DNA from: Arachis hypogaea
Taxonomy: Eukaryota; Streptophyta; Magnoliopsida; Fabales; Fabaceae
Reading direction: 5' to 3'
DNA length: 64,000 bases
NCBI RefSeq assembly: GCF_003086295.3
Contig: NC_092043.1
Location: 47,148,598 to 47,212,597 of the forward strand
The translations under genes were made by a program, and so were the position numbers. Below are positions 12,173 through 22,949 of the stretch, one piece after another. Below the pieces are notes generated by a model that ran no database searches, was not told the DNA's origin, and saw only the letters and a list, made by a program, of their open reading frames with translations. The first letter of the stretch is position 1; the number at the start of each line of letters is the position of its first letter.

Positions 12173-13317
12173 TTACTGTTTGGATTTATAATTTTTCACT
12201 TCACTCTTCCCCATAATCCCCTGTTCAGTAGCATCACAAGAGTTATAATCAGCTTCTGTATTCGTAGCCATGCACATAGAATCCTCTAGCATGTAATTAT
12301 TACACTCTTCAACTAAACCAGAGTTTTTCAAAACCTCCTCTAACTCTCCTTCTAATCCTTCACTTCCTCCAGCAACTTCGTCCTTTACATACTTAAAAGG
12401 CCCTTGAAGAATTCCTCCCTCACATTCCATCTCCAATAATTCATTTACCTCAGAAAACTTGAGTTGTTCTTCGAGACCCATATCAAGATTTCCCTCCAAC
12501 CCGTCAACTTTTGCAACATCACCACCATTCAAAGTATCTATATCGGTTTCACTTGGTGATTTCTGATCAAATACTGGACTAATAGATGATCCATTAGAAC
12601 CTACTAATTCTATGCCATGATGCTGAGGGAAGTTCAAACGAGCACCAGGGCCATACATGGTCCTTGCTGCTTCATCATAAGCAAGAGCAGCTTCAAGTGC
12701 AGTAGAAAAGGTTCCAAGCCAAAGCTTGTTTGCTTCTTCACCAACACTCTTGCTATTGATAGGTTTGCGGATTTCTGCAACCCATTTGCCCGAAATCCTC
12801 TGCCTCACGCCCCTGAACTTGCAATCATAATTCTGTGGTCCACCTTTGCCTTTCATACACCCTCTTTTCGATCCTTTAGGAACCTTGTGAATTATTTCAA
12901 CCCCATCTCTTTCACTGATTAGTTGTTGTTGCTGTTTATTGTACTCCTTCCACTTCTCAAGAGTACTCTCTACTGAATCACTTCCTCCACTGCGTCTCCT
13001 GCGCGATCTCCTTTTTCTACGGCAAACAAAACCAAAATTCTGTCAACTTAGTTGGATTCCTTAAAATGGTTTGTTAATAAAGTATGAGAATTCATAAAAT
13101 ATAGTAATTCATATATAGAAACATGTAAAAATTATAGAAAGGAAATTCTCCTACCACAATGAAACATTAATTGAAAAATTACTAAGAAGATAAAAGAAAT
13201 GATGGAACAAAAATCACAGCTAAAATAATTCAACAAAGAGAGGAAACTAGTTAAGTGTAATGAAAACATTGAAAAATCATAAGAAACTACTCACCTAGGA
13301 ATAGATTCAGTCTTCAT
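12173..13317 (-). CDS. DREB2-type AP2/ERF transcription factor
   Basis: Two exons on the minus strand: 13317-13295 and 13016-12173, with a 278-bp GT..AG intron (13294-13017). The protein has 288 residues. The start MKTESIP|R is spliced to KRRSRRRR, a basic nuclear-localisation-like stretch, then LEKWKEYN, then [19 protein letters not shown], the hallmark DREB2 N-terminal motif. The AP2 domain spans about residues 75-138 (FRGVRQR…WVAEIRKP…LWLGTF…[20 protein letters not shown]). An acidic C-terminal half, possibly activating, ends at residue 288. DREB2 proteins bind DRE/CRT promoter elements in drought and heat responses. Oddities: the W of the usual QR.WGKW is Ser83, the Glu after AEIR is Lys92, and five extra residues precede LWLG. 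Starting at the internal Met62 would lose the basic region and break the DREB2 motif, so the spliced start is preferred. Confidence 0.9.
13017..13294 (-). other. Intron of the DREB2 gene
   Basis: The donor is CCTAG|GTGAGT and the acceptor TTTGCCGTAG. Joining restores the frame (AG|A = Arg8) and links the ATG to the conserved DREB2 motif. Confidence 0.85.
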
Positions 13318-16102
13318 TTTGAAATTGCTACTGAAATATATAGTTCAAGTTTTTTTTGGTGTTGAGGATGCGTGACATTCCAATGTAATCGTGTGTAAAG
13401 ATTTGTGAGGGATTCTGAGTATTTGTATTGTACGTCGGTTGTACGAGATGATAGGCATGTACATAGAACTCAGTGCTGGCAACATCATGAATAATTTGGA
13501 GACTAAAGAGTTTGTTTGGTACTCAGTGGTATAATCAACAACGTCACTTGGAGATTAAGAATTTGTTTGATTTATCAATTGAATTTGAAGATGTAGGTTT
13601 AATTTTTAATGTTTTAAATTTTTGTTTCTTTATTTTTTTTATCTCTAGATGTATATGTAATTTTATGTATAAATTCACATTCACTTGAAAAGAAAAAATT
13701 ATAATTTTTGTTTTCATTATTAAGTTACGTGCAGTTATATTTATATAAATTGATCATTAAAAATTATTAGATGATTTAAAAGTTTTAGCTAAATTGATAA
13801 TATTTTTAACTATTAATTTCACATGAAAATATCTAATAGACATCAATTTTTATCAATAATTTATTTTTTTAACTAAATTTATCTTTCAGTCTCATCTATA
13901 AAAAGAAACATATATAACAATCATTAGAATGTTCATATTTGATTTTTTTATGCCTATGCCAAGCAAAAAATTTTTTTATTTATATCATTTTACTATTTTT
14001 TATTTTTCTTGTTTATATTATGGTTGTTATTTTTTTTAAATCTTTTTAAATGTTGTATAATGTATATTGTTTTTTTATTTTTAATATTCATTATTGATAT
14101 AAAATTTTTTAATCTAAAAAGATCAAATTAAAAAAATAGTACCAAAAAAATATTAAAAATTATGACAAAAAATATAATAAATACTAATACATAAATTTAA
14201 GTTTTTTTAAAAATGTTAGAGCAAAAAAAAAAGTTAACAAATGATTTTAAGTAATATAAATTTATATCTTTTTTAATATAAATATGATTTTAATTAAATA
14301 ATATAATTTAAATAATATTATTTTATTATAATTTAATTTAATATAAAATTATTAAACATAAATAATAGTAATACTCACTCACTCTCAATATAAATTAAGT
14401 TTGTAAAATCAATTGATATTAATTTCTATTTATAAATTTTAATCAAAATACACAATAAAAAACACTAAAATTTGATTCCACAACAAAAATCAAAACATAA
14501 ATACATAAATAAAATAATTTTTTACAAAATTTGTCTTGATACATATTATTTTATATTTTTTAAATTGAGATATTTTATTATTATTTTGTATTTATATCTC
14601 AATCTTAAAAGTAAAAATAGATCAAGTTTATATAATATATAAAATTTTATTTTAGTTAATTCTTTATAGGAGGAAAAGAGCAAAGACTCAAAAGATACTC
14701 TCAAAATTTAGATAAGACTATTTATATGATTAACTTTAATAATTTATGACGTAGATTTTGATTTTGTCACTTGTCAGGTAGAGACACATGACAATAGTAA
14801 ATGACATAACGTGACAAATGGCGAATGCTTACGGTAGTCACGTATAGATCAAAGATAATAATAAATTACATAACGTGATAAATGACAGTCTAGAGTGGTC
14901 ATATATAGATTAAGAGTCTTTTTTCACTTTAAATAGAGTAGTTTATTACTAAATACTACTAATACTTTTTTAGTATTAGGCTATTCTAATCTACTCTTTA
15001 AATATCCTTCTAAAATTAATATATTAATAAAATTACTAATTTCTTTTAACTTGTGAATGGAATTTGAATATGGACAGGTATAAATTACTATAAATTCAAA
15101 CATTTCTCGTTACGGAGAGTGAAATATTGAGAGATGGTATTTCGTTATGCACAAAAGCCATGATGCACATAGCCCAAATATATAATAAACAATGATTCAA
15201 TAAACAATACATAATATATTATACTTGTATGATCATATCATATCCTATCATAATAAGGTCACAACCTATTATGTTTAAGCTTTTGGGATTGTCAAATTTC
15301 CAACCGAAGTACCTAAAGACGGGGCAAGTGTCCCTGAGCTGAGCTGGAGTCCTTATTTATTTAGGTAATTTTTTAAGACTAATGACTAATTTTATAGATC
15401 TAAATTCTATTTATGGATTATGTCAATTAATAAATTGCTACATGTACAAAATGATATTTAAATTCCTAACACTTATTTAAACGGATGTGTGAATTAACCA
15501 CTTGACCAACTTAAATTAGTTATTATTTAATTATTTATTTATTTAGTTATTATTTTGTATTTGTTCTGAAGAGTCCTTTTACTTTTTTATTTTTTATTTT
15601 TTAGTTTTTGGTCATGAAGAGTCCTTTTGCTTTAATGGGATTGTAAATGTAGTTTTCAGCGTGATGTTGACTTGGCTAATCAATATACTCAAATGTTTAT
15701 TGAACCTTATTAGTTCATTTTCATCACGTAGCCCAAACTTAAGCCCAAGCAACTTAGCAAGCAATGAACCCAATCAAATGACTGAAAGAGACTCCCAACG
15801 CAAAAAGAGAGAGAGAGAAAGACTGAAAGAGACAATCAACTTGCTCATACAACAATAAAATGTCATACAACTTTTTTCAAACAAAAAAATGAAAAAAAAA
15901 ATAAATCAGTTCAGATGATATAGATTTTTTTATGTGTTCTCTTTACAATAAAAGATAATGAAGACATCTTCATAGAAAAAAGAAATTCTTATTCCATCTT
16001 TTTCACTTTTTCTATTTCAATTGGACATATATAATACATTCCATCATATCAGCTTTTCTAAAATTTCTTAAAATTTGTAGTGACTTTCCTTTGTATAAAT
16101 TA
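13318..16102. other. Intergenic, no gene seen
   Basis: The upstream side of DREB2, AT-rich. A decayed palindrome at about 13725-13850 resembles the MITE at 71-216. A tandem pair of about 65 bp (14802-14866, 14867-14930) shares CATAACGTGA.AAATG. A GA-rich run lies at about 15803-15825. No convincing coding sequence was seen. Confidence 0.5.
14975..15110. repeat. 130-bp direct repeat, copy B
   Basis: The partner of 11353-11490, same orientation, diverged by scattered substitutions. Confidence 0.8.
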
Positions 16103-16407
16103 GGTTTAATTACTCTATTGCTCCTTATAGTTTTGAAAAATTTTAATTAGGTTTTTATATTTTTTTTAATTGAGTCCTTATATTAATTTTTTTTTCAATT
16201 AGGTCCCTCTTAACAGTAATTGTCTAATTGATTTAATTATATAGGAATCCGATTAAAAAAAATTAGTACAAGGACTCAAATAAAAAGAAAAAAAAATATA
16301 GGAACCCAATTAAAAATAAAATTTGGTAAAAGAACTCAATTAAAAAAAATATAAAAACTTAATTAAAATTTTTACAAAATTATAAAGACCAACAGAATAA
16401 TTAAACC
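16103..16407. mobile_element. Mutator-type MITE with near-complete fold-back
   Basis: A 305-bp element whose two halves are inverted copies. The left end GGTTTAATTACTCTATTG mirrors the right end as GGTTTAATTATTCTGTTG. Flanking 9-mers TATAAATTA (16094-16102) and TATAAAATA (16408-16416) match at 8 of 9 positions. Related sequence recurs at 59612-59760. Confidence 0.75.
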
Positions 16408-16682
16408 TATAAAATATATATATTAATATTAATATTTTTCTAAGATTTAGCTAATATTAAGTCGAATGCTTTAATATGTGACTAAATATCCTTAATTATA
16501 GAAATAACATTGACATCTTTAGATGAGAAGTTTAAGAAAAATCAACATAACCGAATAAATAAAAGTGAAATACAGTAAACTTCATTAAAAATCCTTACAA
16601 ATGTTAACATCATTTACTATCGCAATTTGCATCTACCTACGTTGCTCAACACGTTATTATGTTACTTTGGTACTAAATATTA

Positions 16683-17620
16683 GAGTAAAAGTTATTTTCG
16701 CATCTTAATCATTTATTTTATTCGATGGATATTGTGCCTCTAATAATTATAAAAATATAAATTGATTTTTATCTACATTTGTATTTGTTTAATCTAATTT
16801 CGACAATCGATTAACAACAGATTACACGCTCACGTATCAAATAACATGTCTATGTGACTGTCTTCTTTATAATAGGAATAACTTGTCTTCTAAGTCCCTC
16901 AATTGTTTAGCATAATCCCTTTTTCGTTTCTCTTGCTCTCTCTCCGTTGCTGCTTCCTCCCTTTTCCTTCAAAATTCTCTCTTTCTCCTCCTCTTTTCTC
17001 TCTTTCCTACCACTTTTCTACCATTTAAAATTCTAACCTCAACACTCCCAATCTGCTTCACATCTTTTTTAGAATTATTATTAAAATTATCACCACTGTA
17101 CTCACAACACTCCTCATCCTCATCACAATCATCATTGTCATCAATAATATCATCACCAGAACTCAAAAATCTGAGATACTGGTGGTGCATGTTTTGGATC
17201 TTTATGGAGACGACACGCCATGATCACATGAAAAGAGAAGGCAAAAGGATCACAATAATAATGGAGGGAGTTGACGTTGTCAGAGACGGATTTGAAATTC
17301 TTCTTACGTGTTTTGAGTTTAGCGAGAAATTCAAGTAGAGGGAGAGAGAGTTGCAGATGGAGGGGAAGAAGGCAGCGGCAGAAAGGGAACAAGAGAAGTG
17401 GTGGAAAGATGTTAAGAATGAAATTGAGGAGCTCAAGAGCAATTTATCCTTATACAAAAGAGATAGCCATGTAAACACTTTACCTAACACATCAGCGTAT
17501 GACCTATTGCCAACTGGTTGTACAGACGAGGTTGAACAAATATAAAAGTGGATGGGAATCGATTTATATTTTTATAATTGTTAGAGAGCACAATATCCAT
17601 CGAATAAATGATTTTTACTC
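16683..17620. mobile_element. Non-autonomous Mutator-like element (possible Pack-MULE)
   Basis: A 938-bp element with inverted ends of about 80-100 bp. Both begin GAGTAAAA and both carry ATTCGATGGATATTGTG. It is flanked by a perfect 9-bp duplication TAAATATTA (16674-16682 and 17621-17629). The interior is more GC-rich than its surroundings and has open frames on both strands. A minus-strand frame (17190-16969) encodes an acidic stretch (DDIIDDNDDCDEDEECCE) and then a Lys/Arg-rich tail. A plus-strand frame (17351-17545) encodes an amphipathic KNEIEELKSNLSLYK stretch. No transposase was recognised. Capture of host gene pieces is possible but unproven. Confidence 0.85.
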
Positions 17621-17629
17621 TAAATATTA

Positions 17630-18687
17630 AGATATACTAAATTATAATTTTAAATTAAATACTATTTAAGTTACACTTATAAATTCAACTGTAAATATAA
17701 ATATAAAATTTAAAATTTGATGATTTGGTTTAGATGCATTTGATTTTATATATTTAGAAAAGGTAAAGTTTTAAAATTATATTCAATTTAAACATAGCTT
17801 ATCAATATAAAATAGACTTTTATATTCAATAAAAAAGATTTTTTTTCAATTTAAACATAGTTTATCAATATAAAATAAACTTTTATATTTAATAAAAAAT
17901 ATTTTTAAATATATATTATGATTTGAATAATTCATCAATTTATTTAATTAAAAAAAAGAAGAAATAAATAAGTAAACAAAAATATTTTTCAAAATTTTAA
18001 ATTTTAACATTTATATCTAGAATTGTATTCATTAGGTTAAATTAAATAACATTAAATTTAGATTATGATTTAATGTACCGTAAATAATTAAAATATTATG
18101 AAAATTCAATTCTACTAACTACAAAACTTTGACTAGTAAAAATAATACATATATTTTTAGAAAAACAAAACGGGTGGGATTCACCCTATTTTGGCTACAA
18201 TGAAGATGAGCTCATTCAAAATCAGATGGATCTCACTTAATGTTTTCTATTAAGAAAAAAGAGAAAAAAATTGGATAATAATATTGTTATAAATTATTTT
18301 TTGGAATATAATTTTTCAATTTATTTATAAAAAAAAATCCCGCATATTTTTATATGAAATATCAATAAACTTAACGGCTATGATTTAATTAGAGATCTTA
18401 ATTATGATACTTTAAAAATGTAAAGAAAAACACTGCTCAATATTATACATTTTATTCAAAATTATTATAATAGTAAAAATTTTGTAGACGAGTATATTAA
18501 AATTATTTTTAAATTTTCAATCCACAATAAAATTTTCGACCTTTTTACTATTTTTTTATTTATTAAACCCCTAAAAGAGTGATTTGTAATGATAAATTAT
18601 TTCTACTACTCCAATAAAAAGTACAAAAAGTTCTATTATGATAACTACTTACATAATAAAATCTTTTTATAATAAAAAATTCTGTAT
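17630..18687. other. Intergenic, no gene seen
   Basis: Very AT-rich. A local duplicated phrase, AACATAG.TTATCAATATAAAATA, occurs near 17790 and 17850. Confidence 0.6.
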
Positions 18688-18842
18688 ATACAATTATACA
18701 TAGTCGTATAATTATAACTGTTTTTTTTTATGATTGTTTAGATAATTAATATAAAAAATAATTATTTTTTATTAATATGATGTTATGTAATTAAATACAC
18801 GTATAAAATAATTTTATACTGACAGTGCATTATAATTAAATT
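18688..18842 (-). mobile_element. Short MITE, family X, copy 1
   Basis: Carries AATTAAATACACGTATAAAAT and ends GACAGTGCATTATAATTAAA. It is the reverse-orientation counterpart of 19822-19992. Target duplications were not resolved. Confidence 0.6.
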
Positions 18843-19023
18843 CTAATTATTATTTACATATAAAAACATCTTTACATAAATAGTTGTTATTATCTTCTCT
18901 TTTATATATATTTTTACTTTTATATGTTATATATATGACCAAGGATTAAGCATTTTGGAGATAAAAAATGAAATTCTATTTGTAAAGAATAAAAATTTTC
19001 ACTAAATTCATAAAAATATGTAT

Positions 19024-19492
19024 TGATCCAGGCCGTTACAAACCCAACATCATAATTTGACATTACCAATCATATCTCAACAAGTTATGTTATAATTCGG
19101 CAAGTTACGTTATAGTTTGGTATCTTATATTACAGTCACCAAGCTCAACGGATTATATCCTGAAATCAAAACATCCAATATAACGTCATCACTCATCAAA
19201 ATCTAATCATTGTTTTTCAATTCAAGAGACCAACAAAAATGTAATCGATCTATCTCGCTTCACCTATAAAGGTATGAATATAATATTCTATTTAAAAGAG
19301 GAGAACACATTGAATTCTCAATACTAACTTAAGTTTTGGAGTGCCTTTGCAAGTACATTTCTCCATTTTAGATCATTTTCTTTACAAGCGTAAGCTCGGA
19401 TTCGTCAAAGTTCACAGTTCGACGTTGAAGAAAAACAACTCGGCGATAACTCATAGAATCCGAATTTTCCTCAAAGTATCCATACAAGAACA
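19024..19492 (+). mobile_element. Solo LTR, Ty3/gypsy-like
   Basis: A 469-bp sequence starting TGATCCAGGCCGTTACA and ending CAAGAACA, flanked by the perfect 5-bp duplication TGTAT (19019-19023 and 19493-19497). A TATA-like CTATAAAGG sits at 19264-19272. Downstream, TTGGAGTGCCTTTGCAAGTA matches the R/U5 phrase of the gypsy LTR at 6487-6897. There is no primer site, internal region or partner LTR, as expected after LTR-LTR recombination. Confidence 0.85.
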
Positions 19493-19821
19493 TGTATATT
19501 TCATATAATAATTTTTTAAATTTCTCTATTTTAAAATGAATAATTTTTACTCTTCATTAAAAGATATAATGCACTATTGAATTATCAAAAATAAAAAATA
19601 CTACTATTAGTATATATATTACTATTTAGTATTTACTCCAAGATTTTGGAAAATAAAGAAGGGGACAAAAGAAGTTGGTAGTGTGGGCGCGTAATTCCTT
19701 CATATGGTGTGGCCTTTGTGTCACAATCGTTGCGTGTCGTCTGTTCGGCCATTTATCTAGATGCACCTGCCACATCAACATCATACAATACTCTAAATTA
19801 CTTTAAAAAAATTCATTTGAA

Positions 19822-19992
19822 TGTATTGTTAATATAAAATGATTTTATACGTGTATTTAATTACACAATGTCGCATTAATAAAAATAATTATTTTTTATA
19901 TTTACTGTATGAATAATAATTTAAAAAAATAATTATAATTATATAACTGTATAAATTATTTTATATTATTAATGTATTATAATTAAACTAAA
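19822..19992 (+). mobile_element. Short MITE, family X, copy 2
   Basis: Begins AATGTATTGTTAATATAAAATG and ends TTATATTATTAATGTATTATAATTA, so the ends are inverted copies. It carries TTTTATACGTGTATTTAATTA, the complement of the phrase in copy 1. Confidence 0.65.
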
Positions 19993-20880
19993 AAAAATAT
20001 TCACTGCAAAATACAAGGATTAATTTCTTTATTAAATATAAGTTTTTTAAAGTTAAATGATTGATTATGAAATGTTTTTTACATAAAATATTATATGAGA
20101 TAATAACAATTTTATAATAAAATATAAAACAAAAAAAATTAATTGACTAAATAGTAAATATACATAATGTTCCTTAGCTTTTATAGAAAAGAAAAAATAA
20201 AAATAGAATTAACCAAGAAAAGACTTTTGATTAAGTAACTTTTTTAACACAAATAAAATTTAAATGTTTAATTTTTTTAAGGAAAAATTTAGAGCACGAG
20301 TAGTTTTATTGAAATTTGGCCAGCATCTAATCAACAAAAATAAAATGAGTAATTTCACATTTTTAGATAAAATCTCATACCATTAAAATCATCAATAATA
20401 ACTAATTAATAACTATAAGTAACAAAATTTACTGACTTTCTACTATTTTTTTTTTAAATAAGAGAACCATAGATACTCACTTGTGTCGTTTTTTATTTTT
20501 TATATAATCATTAGATATGTATAATATAGAAAAATGAGGATGTGATTATTTAAGTGTGTTACGCATAAATATGGGACTAATAATGATTTATATTAAAATA
20601 GTTATACATAATTTAAATGAAATCTTAATTAATGATTCTATGGAATAGAAAAAGAGCGAAAGAAAAGTCAAAAATAGTCTAATTAGTGATCACAGTTGAA
20701 ATTAAAAAAAATATCCATTAAAGAAATTAGCACTAACAATTTATTTGTGTCACAGATTCTAAATATCAACTGCGAGTTTTAATTTTAGTGCGAGTTAATA
20801 CATTTGTTTTGGTCCTTTATTTATGATTAACGTGAGTTATTGTGGTTTTTCTGTCATCTTTTTTTTATTAAAATTAACTC
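19993..20880. other. Intergenic, no gene seen
   Basis: AT-rich with no coding features. Confidence 0.55.
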
Positions 20881-21536
20881 AAAAATCTTACGTGGTAGTT
20901 AATAATGTTGAGATGGATATTTAGTCAAATTTAAGTGTCATATTAACTTAAAAAAAATGATAAGAGTCGATTTGTCTTTTATATTCTTCAAAAACGACAT
21001 CGTTTCTCATTATTCATTGAACCAAAATCTAATTTAAATGATTCATTGCAATCCCAACTTTTTCATACTCACTCGTCTTTTAAATTATAGACAAATCTTA
21101 GGACACCATGATTAAGAGTGGAGAATATTAGTTATTATCGAACCTGCGAATTAGAGGCAAAAATTCAACTTGTAGCATGAACTATAGTGAAACTGTTTGA
21201 GATTGAAGGAATAAGAGATGGATCTCTTTAAAGTACTATTACAGGTCTTATGCTACAAGTCGAATTTTCGCCTTCAACTCGCAAGTTCAATGATGACCTA
21301 CGTTCTCTATTCTCAATCATAGTGTTTTAGAGTTTGTCTATAATTTTAAAGACGAGTGAGTATGAAAAGATTGGGACTGAAATAAATCACTTAAGTTAAG
21401 TTTTGGTTCAGTGGATAATGAAAAATAATATCATTTTAGAAGAAGAGGATAAATCAATTCCTTCTTTCTAAGTCAACATGACACTTAACTTTGATCAAAT
21501 TATTTATTTCAACATCGTAAACTATCATGTAAAACT
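20881..21536. repeat. Long fold-back repeat, 300-bp arms
   Basis: The arms at about 20881-21195 and 21235-21536 are inverted copies at high similarity. CATACTCACTCGTCTTT at 21067 has its complement at 21348. CGACTTGTAGCAT also appears as a complement in the opposite arm. The spacer is about 40-45 bp. A transcript across it would form a long hairpin. It is probably a transposon of the fold-back/long-TIR kind; no target duplication was resolved. Confidence 0.85.
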
Positions 21537-22840
21537 CTTTCATTAAACAGAGGCAAAATTTTGTATAAACAATAGAGGCATGACTCCAAAATTTTTAAAA
21601 TAATTAGTAATTCTTATCTAAAGAAAACAAAAATTAGCTCATTTGACTAAACTAATGTTTTTTCATCTTTTTTACCTGTGTTCAATTTTTACCATTTATT
21701 TGTTTTTGTGTGTTAAAATTAAAATGAAAAAGACTATTATCTCTATTTATTCTATTCTCTCAAACATTTTCATGTATTATTTTAATTTTAAACCAATAGT
21801 AATATAACTAGTAGAAATATCAATTGCTAATAAAAAATATTGTTTTATTTTTAAATCAACATTGCTAGTCAAAAATCATTAAAATATTAGCATTGTTTAC
21901 ATTAATGAATTTGGATATTTTATTTGTTAAAAAGTTAAGATTTTATTTGTTGTAATATATTATTTAATTGTAATAAAAATAATAATAAAGATAAATAATT
22001 TTGAGATTTTTGAGAGATAAATATGGTCGAAGATTAAATTAATTGTTCAAAATGTCAAAAATTAACTTATAAATTATAATTGATTTGTATAATTTAAAAA
22101 GATCTGTTTTTTAAAAAGAAAAAAGAATTAGTTTTTAGATTAAAAAATGGTTATGTGAAAAACCAATTTTTTTTCATACAAAATCAGTTATTTCTAAAAA
22201 TTAATTTTTATTTTTAAAATCAATTTATTAATTTTATAATCATTTAATAGTTAATTTTATTATTTAAAATTTGTTTGGTTTATTAACCTAAACTAAATTT
22301 TTTGTTAATGAAAATCAAATTTAATTTTTTAGTTAACTGTAACTATATGCAGTCTTATATATTAATAACAAATTTAAAAAATAATTATATTTATAAATTT
22401 TATTTTAATATAAATATTATTGTATAATTTTTTTGTTAAAATTTTCAGTCTTTTCAAAAGTTTTATTCAAATTCCGCCACTACCGTTAGTTTTGGTGAAA
22501 AGAGATGTGTTCACAATTTTTAAATGGCAAGTACTACAGCGTTTAGAATAAAATAGGAAGTACATGTTTTTAGAAAATGACTTTAAATAAATGCCATTAG
22601 ATTAAATACATGTATAAATAAAGAAATAAATGGAGGCAAAATAATGTATGAAACACAACGTGTAGACCGAAGAAGAACCCTCACACGGAAATTTACTCAT
22701 TCTCTCTGACCCCAACTTTTAAAAAAAAATAGGAAAAAGGAAAAAAAAAAAACTATTTTGTTTTTTTATTAAACATAACTATTATGGAAAGTAGCTATCA
22801 GTGGCCAAATTAACACTCATTGGAATGTTTTGTCTATTCC
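21537..22840. other. Upstream region of the NT-C2 gene
   Basis: AT-rich sequence with no gene seen. The promoter of the downstream gene should lie here, but no TATA box can be singled out. Confidence 0.45.
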
Positions 22841-22843
22841 TCT

Positions 22844-22865
22844 GTTCTCTCTCTCTCTCTCTCTA
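22844..22865 (+). repeat. (CT)n tract in the 5' leader
   Basis: About ten CT units 85 bp upstream of the NT-C2 start codon. CT tracts are frequent in plant 5' leaders and core promoters. Confidence 0.7.
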
Positions 22866-22949
22866 CTAAACACCCATGGGTCATTGTTTCTTCATCTGAT
22901 CCAACATAAGCCGAACAAGAGTGATTAATTAAAAAAAAAAAAAAAGAAG

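Noticed and set aside
12617..12922. Plus-strand 101-codon frame opposite the DREB2 AP2 domain
   Set aside because: A shadow of the conserved minus-strand exon.
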